Of a stretch of 64,000 nt of DNA, positions 1-11,577 are shown piece by piece; positions within the stretch are counted from its first letter, which is position 1, and each line of letters opens with the position of its first letter. The position numbers were made by a program, and so were the translations under genes. The notes under the pieces were generated by a model. That model was not told the origin of the DNA. It saw nothing but the letters and a program-made list of their open reading frames with translations, and made no database searches. The stretch spans positions 414,501-478,500 of the forward strand of contig CM065879.1 in NCBI GenBank assembly GCA_033439255.1, in the 5' to 3' direction. This DNA is from Hericium rajendrae (Eukaryota; Basidiomycota; Agaricomycetes; Russulales; Hericiaceae).

Positions 1-40
1 GATGCAGCGCGCTGGCGCAACACTGCATAATTGCCCCGAT

Positions 41-93
41 CTCTTTCCGGAGCTTTTTGACAAAGGCCATAACCAGGTGCGATAGGTCGAGCT
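41..93 (-). other. Possible exon fragment sharing a segment with 22.4 kb
   Basis: On the minus strand this stretch closely resembles 22408-22460 (+), including a shared run TGGTTATGGCCTTTGT. The substitutions partly fall at third positions of the frame reading (D/N)LS(H/G)LVMAFV, so both may derive from one coding exon. Anything encoded here would run off the left edge, divergent from JIP5. I see no start codon and no recognisable domain. The product is unknown and a shared non-coding repeat is equally possible. Confidence 0.25.
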
Positions 94-395
94 GTCTGTG
101 TCAGCGATTACGTCGAGGATATGGGAGGCCAGGCTAGCAACTAGCAAAGGCTCGGACACTAGAGGACAAAAAACGAGCAAAAAGCGTCGACGCGTTCAAT
201 TGCAACGACTATTCGTCGGAGTCGTAAGACAGGCGGACATGAAGTGAATGATCTAATGATTTTCCGATCACGTTTCGCACGCAGCCTTTCTGCGTATCTG
301 TCCACCGTTGTCCAGTGTCTCCGAGATAATTTCTCAGCCCTTCATCTTCGCAGTTACTCTCCCGGTGCTACCAGCACATCCAACAACGTGCAGGG

Positions 396-1982
396 ATGCC
401 TGACATTCCTGTCGGATCGCAAATATTTGATGTTGTCTTTCATCCTACCTCTTCTATCGTCTACACCGGCCTCCTGACCGGCGAAGTCAAGGCTTTCGGA
501 TATGACGAGCAAGGACAACACGACGCGAAGTTCTCAGTCAAGCCTGGGAAGGGATCATGTAGAGGTTTAGCCCTCAGTGAGGATGGAAGTCAGTTATGGG
601 CAGTGGGCAAGGGGAAAGGTCTCCAGTGAGTCTTCCGTCTTCGCATCGCGTTACTCGCGCTCAGGCGATACGCCCCACAGCACTGTGGACACAGCGACTG
701 GGGAAGTCACCAATAGCCGCATCGGCGCACATGAGTGAGTAGGTCTCGTCCGATTCTCTGGCTGGGTATATTGAAGACGATAGGTGATGAATAGCACGGC
801 GATCAATCGAGTGAAACCCGCTATGTCTCATCTCATTGCGACGGGTGACGATGACGGCGTGATCAAGGTACGTCTTTTCTTGATTTCAAGCATCGGTTTC
901 CCGACAAAGTAACCCTGTAGTTGTGGGATCCAAGAAAAAAGGATTCTGTTCGAACATATACCCAGCACTTCGATTTCATCTCCGATTTTCTATGGCTAGA
1001 GGACAAGAAGCAACTTGTCGCGACAAGGTACGGATCGTCTTCACTGTTACATCGCGCCTTAAATGGAACCCATATTATCAGTGGCGATGGGACACTGTCC
1101 GTGATGGACGTTCGCTCGAAGAAGACAGAGCCATTCGCCCATTCCGAGGACCAGGAGGACGAGCTGCTCTCCATCGTCACCATCAAAGGGTGAGCACTCC
1201 GCACGTATGCTCTATCTCGTCTAACCAAATCACGCAGAGGCACTAAAGCCGTAGTCGGGACACAGCTCGGCATCCTCTCCATCTTCAACCGCAAAAAAGG
1301 CTGGGGCGACTGCGTAGACCGCGTAACCGGGTACGCACCTCCCCCTTCTCCCACACCCGCCCTAAATGACATTCCCATCAGACACCCGCACTCGATAGAC
1401 GCGCTCTGCGCGCTCCCGTCGTACTACCCCTCGTCCCAGAGCACGATCCTCACGGGCTCGTCGGACGGCCTGCTGCGCGCTGTGCAGCTCCTCCCGACGA
1501 AGCTCCTCGGCGTCGTCGCGGATCACGGCGACTTCCCGATCGAGCGCATCACGGTGGACCGCGCGGGCGAGGGCCGCTGGGTCGGGAGTGTCGGGCATGA
1601 TGAGGTGTTGCGGCTTACGGACCTGCGGGAGGTGTTCGAGGATGAGGACGGGGAGGGCGATGCGGTGGCGGAGAGCAAGGCGGACGAGCGGGACTCGAGC
1701 GAAGAGGAAGAGGGAGAGGGGGATGAAGAAGAGGCGGAGGACGCGGACGAGGTGCCGGAGCTGCAGCCTAGCAAGGGCGTGCTGAAGCGGGCGAAGGATG
1801 AGGACAGCGATGCGCAGGAGGATGAGAATGCTGAGAAGGGGGACGACTCGGATGCGGAAGATTCGGACGAGCCGAAACCGAAGAAGAAGAGAAAGAAGGA
1901 GAAGGACCCACTCAAGACGGAAAGGAAAAAGAAAGGGAAAAATGAGATGGCCGCTGATGCATCATTTTTCTCTTGTCTGTAG
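396..1982 (+). CDS. JIP5: JIP5/WDR55-type nucleolar WD40 protein, ribosome biogenesis
   Basis: Seven exons read cleanly: 396-625, 681-734, 795-867, 921-1027, 1082-1189, 1238-1330 and 1382-1982. The protein starts MPDIPVGSQIFDVVFHP and carries WD40-type repeat signatures: TGLLTGEVKAF, ATGDDDGVIKLWDPR, TSGDGTLSVMDVRSKK and ILTGSSDGLLRAVQ. After the propeller comes a long acidic Asp/Glu/Ser tail (about 1640-1860) and a Lys-rich end (KPKKKRKKEKDPLK) typical of nucleolar proteins. The JIP5/WDR55 family acts in 60S subunit maturation. The intron at 1028-1081 is supported because removing it restores ATSGDGTLSV. The start was chosen as the first ATG leading into the family N-terminus. The order and the tail are those of fungal JIP5, and no lesion is seen. 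Confidence 0.93.
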
Positions 1983-2260
1983 GATGATAGGATGATCTGT
2001 ATTTGATTGGTCGCCGTACTTATGTATCAAATCTTTACCCCACGACACAAGGACTAGACTGTGCTATGTTGCTCAGCTGTCCTTCAGAATGTATCATCGC
2101 ACGGAAAGTTGGTCTCGTCGTTATTGGCCGTTCTATTCTACATACAGGAAACATATCGTGTGTCATCTACATCGTTGCAGAATCTAGGAAAGGTAAACTA
2201 ATCATCTATGATATAACTGCAGATGGTGATTGCTTTTGGGAATGCTGATATCTAGGCCAA

Positions 2261-4729
2261 CTACACCTTGCGATGGAATACCAGGCGAGTTATTCTCCAG
2301 AGCGCCTCGCGCGACTCCCAGACAGGCAAGACGACCACGAGGAACGCTGCGAAGAACAACCAGATCTGTTAAAAAACCATGTCAGCTACTCTACGCCTCC
2401 CAGACTGCATGCTTTTGAAGTGAGTACTCACGAACATAACGGCCACGACGCCGACGAGGAAATGCTTGGAGAAAATATAGGGCGCAGCTCCGAGTGGGAC
2501 CGGGATCACCTAGACTACGGTCAGGAAATAATGCGAGATATAGCGCGCTGCAGAGCACTCACGAAGGTGATGATAACGGCGACGCCCAAGAACAGGCTCC
2601 CATAAATCTTATGCATCTTATTCAGCTCCGCATAGTCCAGCCCATCATCCACCAGCACCTCCACACTCTCCGCATCAGCCGACGAGCGCGACTTCTCGAT
2701 ATCCTTCACGTCCGTCAGGTCCCCATCCTCGCTCTTCTCCGCCTCCTCCCCTGGCTCGTCCTCGTGCACCACCGCCATATTCCGCGTCTTCTCCCAGTCG
2801 AAGTTCGCCGGGCGCCAGAGCGAGAGCCCGATGGACAGTATGCCGCCCGAGCAGATCGCAGCGGCGTTCCCGGCGAAGGAGACCCACTGGTACGAAAGCG
2901 TCTCGATGGTGATTGCGCCGCCGAGGCCTTTGGCAGTCGCGAGCCAGACGATGAGCGCGATGGCCATGCCGCCTATGGAGCCTGCGACGGCGCCGGCGCG
3001 CGTGAGGTCTTTCCAGCTGGAGTGGGACTCAATATGTAGTCACGGGCGGCATGCGGAAGACGGTGCTCACAGAAATGTCAGGGCGATTGGGAAGACGCCC
3101 GAGGCCGTGGCCACGCCGAGGAAGTAGAAGAGCCATCCCAGAGACTGGCCGGAGCAGGATTAGGGAAGGGGGTGTAATGACATAACGAAACACTCACAAT
3201 TCCAACTGCCTTGAAGATTGATGCGAGCCCACCCGAGAAGATCGCCCAGAAGAAGATCGCGTAGCGCGATACCTTCACGATCTCCTGGCTGGTAGCCTGC
3301 GGACGGAAGTACTGCCTGTACACATCATAGGAAAGCAGCGTCGACACCGCAATCATCTCCGCGCTGAGGGACTAACAAATTCAATCACAGTGAATAGGCA
3401 TTCAATACACGGAGGAGAGAGCTGACATACCGATGTGACGCTGAGGAAGACGAGGATGAGCATGAGGACCGAGCCCGCCTTGCCGAGCAGGAAGCTGACG
3501 GTCGCGACTCCCGCGAGGCCGGCGCCCACGTCCTCTGCGGTCAGCGCGGGGAACCCAGGGTAGTTCTGCAACGCGCGGGCACCGAGGCCAAGGACAGTTC
3601 CGCAGGCGAAAGGGATGGAGAACCATGCGAAGCCGCCGAGGAAGTACGCCTTGGCTGTCGTAGACGGATTCGACGCGATCGCTCGCGACCAGTAGCCTGT
3701 TAACTGAATTCTAGTTGGCTGCAGAGATGTGCACAGGTGGAAGCGCACCTTGGTCGCAGTTCACGAGACCGAAACCGGTGATGACGGACTGAACTCCAAA
3801 AATGGCGCCGGGTCGCGACCGGAAGGTGAGGTAGGAGCCGTGGTAGTTGCCTTCCACGGGTTCTGTCTTCGCCAACTCGGTGAGTAGTTCCCACATGCGT
3901 GCTGGGCTGCCGATGATACTGGAATTCGCATAGGTACTAGATATGACGTCAGAGGCTTGAACCGAAGAGAAGCTAGAACTGAAACGTACACGAAGGAGAA
4001 GCAGAGTAATATCCCGAGCAGGAAAAACGTATGTGTTGCGTCACTGATAAACGTAGCTCGAAGGCCGCTGGGGTCCCACTCAGCAGTCTGGATTAGAATA
4101 TGAAAGAAGGTACGCACCCAGTCGCAACATATACAGATACGCCGATGGGAATGAGGAACAGCGCAGCATACGAGTTCATGTTCGTCAAAGCCGTTACCAC
4201 GGCCCCTCCACCGAGCAAAATACACGCGCTGACGATCGCGTTGCAGACGAGGCCGCACCAAAGGAACGATAAATGGCCGAGGGTGCCGAAACGAATATAG
4301 GCGATCTCGGGGAACGTCGTCGCGCGATTCGCGTTCATCTTGACTTTGCTCGCGATGACGCTGAAAATGGCAACTTGCACCATGCCACCAACCGCGTACC
4401 AGTATCCGCCCGATATCCCCATGTTGTACGACTGGGTCGCACTCTGGAGGAGCGTGAGACTCCATGTCCCTATGCAAGATCCTCGGTGACTCGGCCAATT
4501 GAGAGGAGGAAAATGCGGACTCACAGGAACTGAGGATGCCCGCGATGACGATACCAGTCTTGAGAGAGCGACTTGCTGCCGTGAACTCAGATGCCGAATT
4601 CGGTGAGTAGCGCGAGTATTTTGTCTGGATCCAGGTGATACCGTTCATCATGACAGCAAAGACGACGCCCAAGCCAAGGACAACGCCATACCCGACGCCC
4701 TGCGGCAGAGGTGATGCGACGGCCACCAT
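2261..4729 (-). CDS. DUR3: Urea active transporter (DUR3, sodium:solute symporter family)
   Basis: The ATG at 4729 opens MVAVASPLPQGVGYGVV, followed by VFAVMMNGITWIQTKYSRYS and SEFTAASRSLKTGIVIAGI, which is the DUR3 N-terminus. Further exons give SLTLLQSATQSYNMGISGGYW, ATTFPEIAYIRFGTLGH and ISDATHTFFLLGILLCFSFVY. The last coding exons give IPVPLGAAPYIFSKHFLVGV and an end at LVFHRKV with the stop at 2261-2263. The exons encode many hydrophobic helices of the SSS fold. DUR3 takes up urea (and polyamines in yeast) across the plasma membrane by cation symport. The hydrophilic loop at about 2640-2790 is acidic. Introns are short and in frame, and I see no lesion. Three GATAAG sites lie about 180-215 bp upstream. 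Confidence 0.93.
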
Positions 4730-4910
4730 GATAGTCTGCGATGTGGAAGAGCGAAAAGGGTAGGCGCTACGGGCGTTTTGGGCGGTAAGTCGACGCCTCG
4801 AGGAAGCTCGCCGAGCGTCTGGTGTTCTGGATATAAAGACATTCGTCTCCCAAATCCAGTTACTTCTGCTTCTCGAAATGTTGCAATTGCTTCTCCCAAT
4901 GGCGCCTGAG

Positions 4911-4945
4911 GATAAGATAAGAAACTCCGTCATAATCACGATAAG
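4911..4945. promoter_or_regulatory. Cluster of three GATAAG sites upstream of DUR3
   Basis: GATAAG occurs at 4911-4916, 4916-4921 (overlapping) and 4940-4945, about 180-215 bp before the DUR3 ATG, in the 815-bp gap to the divergent oxygenase gene. HGATAR sites bind AreA/NIT2-type GATA factors that activate nitrogen-scavenging genes in fungi, and urea transporters are classical targets. The sites are seen directly. Their use here is inferred. Confidence 0.5.
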
Positions 4946-5544
4946 ATTCTGGCCCGTTGCTGAACTATTGTTGAGGAAATTTCATTGGAGAACCAGGAAC
5001 GACAGACGGAATGCACGGCGCCTGATCCGGTGGTCTCATACGAAGAACCACATTCTCGGCCCCAAAAGAGGGTGGACGACCCTACACGATCCTACATGGA
5101 TTGAAATTCAGTCGATCCAGGGTCCCATGATCATTCGAACTCGCGGTGGTCGCGCAGTGGAGCCCAACTCGGCCGCGAGGGCAGGAAACGGAGTTGAGCG
5201 CGCGCACAAACTCCACAAGTCATTAATTATTGAAGCCCACGAATTCGAGTAGACAATTCGTGTGGACTGCATTGATAAATTGAAGCCTGTAAGGGCGATT
5301 ATGCTTGAAAGAATGGGTAGTAGAGAGATGAAGCCTACAGCGTATAAAGGTTCCTTGAATCCTGCGCGATTACGCATTGCGTGCTTTCGCGCAACTAACT
5401 TCGAATATGGAGCAACGAGTAGCGTCACCTTTTCGGCCGCTCCTGAGTCCGACTGTCGGTGTGCCGAGACAACTCTATCGAATTTCCCAGACATGATAAA
5501 GGGGGAACGCACTCACTACTTCGTCGTCCTGCACATCCACTACC

Positions 5545-6881
5545 ATGTCGACGACGACAACGACTACTACTGAAGCGCCCGCGCCGGTTACCCAATTGAA
5601 CTTGAATACCCTCCCGAAATGGGTGCCGCCACCAAACACGACCCAAACAGACCTCGACTGGGCGGACATCCTCACCGTCGACCTCTCGCTCTACGACACC
5701 GACCGTGATGCGCTCGTCAAAACCGTCTCGACTGCCTTGTCGAGAGATGGGTTTTTCTATGTTGTTGGGCACGGTGTTGACCCCGAGAAGGTGAGTTGCG
5801 CTTCGCTCATTACATGGATAGCATGCTCAATACGTCATTAGCTGAACCGCCAGTTCTCCCTCGGGCAACTCACCTTCGACGGCGTTTCGCGCGAGGAGAA
5901 GGAGGAGCATAGAGCGCCCATCGCAGAAGAGGGCTCTTTCATTGGCTACAAGCTCCAGAACTACTGGGAAATCAAGGACGGCGTCCGAGATCGCATCGAG
6001 CACTATAATTATTACCTTCAGCAGCTCGATCCAATCACGCGGCACCCGAAAGCAATTCGGCCGTACTTGAACGAGACGAAGGACTTCATTCAAGTGCGCT
6101 TTTTCACGTTTAGTTCGATCGTCTTCTAACAAAGGTACAGGAATTGCGCCAAAATGTCCTTCGCCGCGTTCTCTCCCTGATCGACGCCGTCTTGGGCTTG
6201 GAAGAGGGCTACCTCTTTTCCCTTCATGAAGATGCGAAGGGGAACAAAGGAAACGACGTGAGGGAATTCTGTCGCCTGACTTGGTTTATTTCTCACCGTA
6301 CACCCCGCAGCTCTTCCGGTACATGCTCTACGATCCCCTCCCCGCCGCTGAGGCCGCCAAGACGAACAACGTCATGCTGAACGGCCACACCGACTTCAAC
6401 TCCATCAGCACGCTTATCTCGCAGCCTATCACAGCGCTGCAGATCCTCATGCCCGACGGCAAATGGCGCTACGTTAGGGTCAGTCCTTTCACTCTCCTTC
6501 ATATCTTCATACTCATGGGCCTGCGCACTGTAGCACCAAGAGAACACATTCGTCATCAACATCGGCGATCAGCTACCGTTCATGTCCGGCGGCATCCTCA
6601 AGGGCACGATCCACCGCGTCGTGCTCCCGCCGGAGGACCAGCGCGCGTACCGCCGCCTCGGCGTCTTCCACTTCGCACACTTCATCGACGACGTCCCGCT
6701 GGACCTGCTGCCGTCGAAGCGCGTGCAGGAGGAGGGCAGGCAGGTCTTCGACGGAAAAGTCCCGACGTGCCACGAATGGGAGTCGGCGCGGATAAAGAGC
6801 TACGGAACGGCGGAGTTGATCAAGGGTGAGGAGTATGATGTCGAGTACATTGCTGGGTTGCAGGTCCGGCACTGGCATTGA
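5545..6881 (+). CDS. 2-oxoglutarate/Fe(II)-dependent dioxygenase (isopenicillin-N-synthase-like)
   Basis: Exons join as MSTTTTTTTEAPAP...DGFFYVVGHGVD, then FSLGQLTFDGVSREEKEEH, GSFIGYKLQNYWEIKDGV, LFRYMLYDPLPAAE, GHTDFNSISTLISQP, FVINIGDQLPFMSGGI, GTIHRVVLPPEDQ and RRLGVFHFAH. It ends GLQVRHWH. The family's N-terminal DIOX_N region (DGFFYVVGHG) and C-terminal jelly roll are both present. Iron ligands visible are His and Asp of GHTDF and the distal His of GTIHRV. The Arg of RRLGVFHF is the likely 2-oxoglutarate contact. The length of about 365 residues is normal. Substrate is unknown, as such enzymes hydroxylate or desaturate small molecules. The ATG context TACCATGTC is good. It is divergent from DUR3, and no lesion is seen. 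Confidence 0.88.
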
Positions 6882-7722
6882 GGCATAGACGTTCTTGATG
6901 TTACGTTGGTGTATCAGAAAAAAGAGAATAGTGTAGGCTTGATATCTGTATGTATGATTATATATTAGCCCAGCTCAATACCATTTTATTGGCCCATTTT
7001 ATCTCGTCAGAGACGTCCCCAAAGGTGAGCTGGATTGATACGCGAAAATAGGCCGATCTTCAGATCCGACATAGATGTTGCTCTTGTCTTTGGATAAGCT
7101 TGGATGACGCCACGACGTCCATCCCAAATGTCCTATACAACTCTTATGTTGGAATGGCGGCAAAGGCTCGAAAATAGGAGGAGATACGGTCTCGATTTCG
7201 TCAGAGAGAGCGTGCAGCAATTTTGATCTCCGCCTGCATAAGCGACTCGCTTCGTCGCCTTGCACAGTTGCACCGCTCAGCGTCAGGGAGGGCAAACAAA
7301 ATGGGCGAATTAAATGCTACTGAGTCGGGCTATCGTATCTTGAATGAGTATACGAAGTTGAGGTTTTCTGTCCAGGGACTAAGTACACCGTTGGCGCCCA
7401 TATTTTGGCCTGAACCGGGTTCGATCCGCGGACTCCAAGCGCAACCGAAGTGGTCACGCATTCACGTGCACGACGCGTCTTTATTTGGCACGTGTTTGTT
7501 GGCCGACGCGACCTGCGGCGGGCAGGGCTTTCCGTGCTCAACGTGCCCTTGTTCAGCGCGCCCACGTCGTTCTGCAGTGTCACCCTCTCAGACACCGACA
7601 AGCACATTCCTGCGTCGCGCGTCTTCCTGGTTTCGCGTTCCCAGTCCTAGTTACCTACGTCTATCCACGCCCACACGGCACAACCTAGCCACCAGCCCTT
7701 CTTTTGAGTTCACGACTTTACG
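6882..7722. other. Intergenic, no gene recognised
   Basis: This is the 3' flank of the oxygenase and the promoter side of the membrane-protein gene. A minus-strand reading frame at 6999-7295 has no domain or splice support. CT-rich stretches near 7560-7700 are compatible with a basidiomycete promoter. Nothing else is supported. Confidence 0.5.
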
Positions 7723-9015
7723 ATGCATCCGTCTTTTCACTTTTTCATTCTCGGTATTCTCTTCGTTCCATCCTTCGGCCTTCCTGCTCCGTATACGGTC
7801 GCACCAGGTGACAGACCCTATGTTGGCATTATCCCCTTCCGACGGGGCCACGATGCAAGGCCCAAAGCAAGCGTCTGGCATCACCTTGGAAGACGTACCG
7901 GAATCAAGCGTCAAGACAAACCCGCCCCTGTGACAGTCAACATGATCCCCATGCACGTTCTGGACGCGGCCACCCCAACGCTCGCCGCTGCTACGAATGT
8001 CGAGGCTGCCCAGGCGATCGTCCCTGCTCCGACCTCTGTTGCTGTGAACACTGTGGACGAATTGCCTCCTGCGCCCGAATCCGCCCATGTCGTCTTCAAC
8101 GCCGGACAAGAACCAACGCCAATCGCGCCTCCGCAGGCGAGCCCAACGGCACATAGCACACATGCCGCCGCACCGCCAGCCGCACCGCCCGCCGCCAGCC
8201 CCAAACACGAACAGATGGAGCCCAACGCCGAGTCTGGCGGACCCGGTCTGCACAAGAAGAAGGTCGCCCTCATCGCCGGCATCTTCGGCGTCATCTTCGG
8301 CCTCCTCGTCTTCGTCGCCCTGGCCAAGCTCTGCAAGGATGCTGTCACCCGCCGCCGCTTCTCCTACGCCGCCGGCGCCGGCAGCAGCCAGGACGGCCTC
8401 ATCCGCTGCCGCGGCCCCTCGAAGGACGAGATGCGCCAGGCCGCGAAGCAGAACATCGTGCTCACGCGCCCCGACGGATCCGAGGTCTCGCACTCGTTCT
8501 CAGACTCCACCGCCGAGACCGTCGACGCCGGGCCTGTGACGCCCTGGGCGTCGCCCAAGGGCCCGCCGCCGAGTGCCGCACCCGCGTACCCGCCGCCGAG
8601 CCCGCCGCCGCCCGCGCCGTACATGTCGCTGCTCTCGCCGACCGCGAACCTCCTGCAACAGAACCTGGCCGCGGCGGAGAAAGACAAGGACAGCCGCGCG
8701 TCGACGGTCTCCGAGGACTTCACGTCCACCGCGTCGACGTCGAACGTGTCCGAGTCGGCGCAGTCGGCGCAGGCGAGCGAGCGCGGGAGCCGCCTGGACA
8801 CGCACCGCCGCATGCACAGCGCGCCCGTGTCGGTCGTCTCTACGTTTGGAGAGCGCATCTCCGTGGGCGACCGCGTCAGTGCGGGCGTGGATGGGTATTG
8901 GGACACGCTGGACACGTACATGCGGCCGCATAGTACGGGCGTTGGGGGCCGGATGTCGCGGACGCGGAGTATGGACGGGGCTGGCGTCAGCGTCAGGTTC
9001 AGCGAGCGCATGTAG
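7723..9015 (+). CDS. Single-pass membrane protein with Pro/Ser-rich cytoplasmic tail, unknown function
   Basis: This intronless frame of 430 residues begins MHPSFHFFILGILFVPSFG, a clear signal peptide. A Pro/Ala/Thr-rich ectodomain follows (about residues 20-180). One membrane helix lies around VALIAGIFGVIFGLLVFVAL (about 186-206) and is followed by basic residues (KLCKDAVTRRR), giving an N-out/C-in topology. The tail (about 210-430) is low-complexity Pro/Ser with runs such as PPPSPPPPAP, and ends RTRSMDGAGVSVRFSERM. Layout resembles fungal wall-sensor or SKG6/Axl2-like proteins, but I recognise no named domain. Third positions are strongly GC-rich, as in a real gene. A gene of similar layout lies at 42995-45303, without obvious sequence kinship. 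Confidence 0.75.
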   Translation: MHPSFHFFILGILFVPSFGLPAPYTVAPGDRPYVGIIPFRRGHDARPKASVWHHLGRRTGIKRQDKPAPVTVNMIPMHVLDAATPTLAAATNVEAAQAIVPAPTSVAVNTVDELPPAPESAHVVFNAGQEPTPIAPPQASPTAHSTHAAAPPAAPPAASPKHEQMEPNAESGGPGLHKKKVALIAGIFGVIFGLLVFVALAKLCKDAVTRRRFSYAAGAGSSQDGLIRCRGPSKDEMRQAAKQNIVLTRPDGSEVSHSFSDSTAETVDAGPVTPWASPKGPPPSAAPAYPPPSPPPPAPYMSLLSPTANLLQQNLAAAEKDKDSRASTVSEDFTSTASTSNVSESAQSAQASERGSRLDTHRRMHSAPVSVVSTFGERISVGDRVSAGVDGYWDTLDTYMRPHSTGVGGRMSRTRSMDGAGVSVRFSERM

Positions 9016-10512
9016 GTTCTGTTGGGATTGCGATTCTTTTGCGATGTTCGTACGCTCCGGTATTTCGCGATTTGTATGGAGACCAGTACTGTATGCGATT
9101 ATGATGCGAGAATAACCACGAGTGCTTGACCTTGGGGAGCATAGCCATATGGCCGCTGTAGATGTAGGCAGCTAGGTAGAAAGATAAGTTCGTATCGCGC
9201 TAGATGAATAACCGTTCTTTGACTCCATTATACCAGCAGTATTGATACGCTTTGAAATTTCCACGACCGGGTCGATATGAATGAGAGGTTCGGCTTGAAA
9301 TTACAGCAGATGGATCCAGATGGACAAATTGAGAGTTACTTTGAGTCGGACGATGACGGCTGCAGAAATGAAGTAGAAATTGACCGAGAGGAAGACAGTA
9401 GGAAGACACCGTGTGAAACGTGATCAATTGATTGGTGAATCGTTTGGGCCGCTCGATCTTCTCGCCAGTACTGGCCTGCCGCAGCCTGCCGCCTCGTCTT
9501 ATAGTAGGCCGGAGAGCCACGGTAGAAATTACTTTTGTCGGATCGTGTACAAGGTCCGGGTTAGGGTCTGTGTTTCCTGCTGTATGCCTTCCTATGCCTT
9601 CATCGGTTCGGCTTCTGGTTCTCCACTAGCTAGTAGCTATTGCCCGATCTATTCTACTACTAGCCAATGCAGGTCAATTGGTCTACAATGCAAGTTGAAG
9701 TTGACGTGTGCTTGACGCACAAGGCTTACTTCGTTGATGTGACAGTGTGACACAAGGTGACATGCCCATACACCTCGCAAACCGCGAAAAGTAGCTTTTG
9801 ACGGTTGGATCATGCAGTGACTAACATACTGGAACTATTCTGTCACTTTTGCATCTTGCTACATGCCGACGGTGGAGATATCGCCATATGTGACACAACC
9901 CTCAAGCTGTGGTAGCGCTGATACAACAAAGACAAACAACACCGACCTGCAACGTGCGAGAACGGCAGTCGTGCGGCGCTGCACGATACAAGCTGCCTGC
10001 AACGTCGATTGATTACAGAAGCTCTTTAACCAGAATCTACTATAATGTTTCTACCATAGTTTGATGAGTTTTGGCTCAAGAATAGTGATGTTGACCTCAA
10101 ATTTCGTGAAGACATCTGGTGAGTCTGTTGGAAGTTACTAACACCCGTTTCTAATGATTTCCTTCCCAAGATTTGGAGCGAGTACTCACAGCGTTCGGTT
10201 AGAACAGGTATTATAGCGCATCTTTGAAAATTTGTTCGCTGGAAATACCAAATCATCGTTTCGAAGACGTTTTTGGACTCGGTGCAACTGGACCGGCACA
10301 AGGAAACGTTTCGTGTCAGCGCCATGCGTGCGCATCAGGAACAGGTGCGCATGTGCAGTAGGCTCTCGATGAACCCGCCCACCGCCGCCAATCTGCGACC
10401 CTTGCTGCTTGCATATCGGTGCCTCACCCATATCAGTTGGCCTCCATCACTCGTACTCCGCCATCTCATTCACTCACAATCCCGCTTCATAATCGTGCAA
10501 TCGCACCCCATG
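9016..10512. other. Gene-free stretch, 1.5 kb
   Basis: Base composition drops towards AT compared with the preceding gene. The short frames here lack domain content, splice support or composition bias. I see no terminal repeats or element. It begins the decayed tract that continues into the reductase relic. Confidence 0.4.
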
Positions 10513-11460
10513 ACCTTCGCCATCGCCAGTGTCCCCTCGTGCTTGTGTATTAGAAACAGACCAGATATCCCTGTTAGAAAGGTCCCAGGGACATACGAGT
10601 TAATGACTGCAGCATATCGGGCAAGGGCGTAGGATATGACTTCGCCGGACTCATCGCAGCCATCGGCGACGGTGTCAGCAACGTAGATTCTTGAAAAGGT
10701 ATGTCCTCGCACATCCCGCACTGCAGAATCATGGTCATTGAAACGGAATGTCGAGGTCGCTGGCTTTTACCCAGGTGCCTTCCGCGAATACGCTCTCATC
10801 CCCCGTCCATCCTGCTCGTACGAATCTCAAAGGGCACCTCCGATGAAGACGACGAAGGAAACCACCACAATCCTGCTCGTGAGCACGCGGCCATCGGCCA
10901 GCGGTGCATCACCAAATTCCTCGAACAGGTGCCGTTGGGTACATGATCCTACCATCGGTGACTCCATGTACGTCTATTCTCCTTATAATGTCGCGACGTT
11001 GTAGCTAATGCCAGTCTCCGCAGGCCTGTACGTGATCCACTCACGCATCTCATGGGCTTCAAGGTCATCATGACTGCATCGCTGAAGAACCAACGAGCTT
11101 GTGAAGAGCCACGGTGCACACTTCGTGTTTGACTCATGCGCTCCGCACATTATCACGCAGATCGTGGAGGCTCGGGCATGGAGACTTTGACTACGTGTAC
11201 AACACTATCTCAAAGCAAGACAAGGCAGATCACGCTGGACCGGGGTCTAATGAGAATCCTGTTTCCGCTGCGCTTCGCAGAGAACCAACATGCGGTGAGG
11301 GTTCAACTTCCAATCTGCTATTTCCTTCATCTGTACGACATCACCGTGGACCTAATCATCAGATCTCAGGCCACAAAAAGGACCACACCATCCTTGCTTT
11401 GGCCACATTGCCTCTCGCTTTGACCCTGCTGCGTCCACATAGTGGTCAATTGAGTCCATG
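10513..11460 (+). pseudogene. Relic of a zinc-type medium-chain dehydrogenase / enoyl reductase
   Basis: Scattered fragments line up in order with the MDR family (trans-enoyl-reductase type). They are IPVRKVPGTYEL (about 10560), YDFAGLIAAIGDGVSNV (about 10640), PGAFREYALIP (about 10770), RISKGTSDEDDE (about 10820), a degraded YVIHS segment (about 11030) and SHGAHFVFDSCAPHIITQI (about 11105). These correspond to the N-terminal GroES-like part, the DFAG...GDGV turn, the GAFxEY segment and the cofactor domain. They lie in different frames with stops between them, for example directly after NVDS near 10690. No intact frame spans the region. It is a host-gene relic, and I saw no functional parent in this window. 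Confidence 0.6.
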
Positions 11461-11520
11461 CTTTAACTATTGTGGCACACAATGCCACTCGATTCTTATG
11501 CATTGATTGTCAGGTCTGCA

Positions 11521-11528
11521 TATATAAA
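11521..11528 (+). promoter_or_regulatory. TATA box of the alpha-kinase gene
   Basis: TATATAAA lies 50 bp before the ATG at 11578, a spacing usual for short-leader fungal promoters. It supports that the downstream gene is, or recently was, transcribed. Confidence 0.5.
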
Positions 11529-11577
11529 GCGCGCTCAAGTCGTCGCGGAATCTCACCAACCCACTTCACTTCCCTTC

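Noticed and set aside
1523-1915. Minus-strand Ser-rich open frame
   Set aside because: Shadow of the acidic tail of JIP5 on the opposite strand.
6999-7295. Minus-strand 98-codon frame
   Set aside because: No domain, splice or composition support.
7404-7440. GGGTTCGATCC, resembling a tRNA B box
   Set aside because: No matching acceptor stem, A box or cloverleaf could be drawn on either strand.
8364-9011. Long minus-strand frame opposite the membrane-protein gene
   Set aside because: Shadow caused by strong GC-rich third positions. The plus frame has signal peptide and helix.
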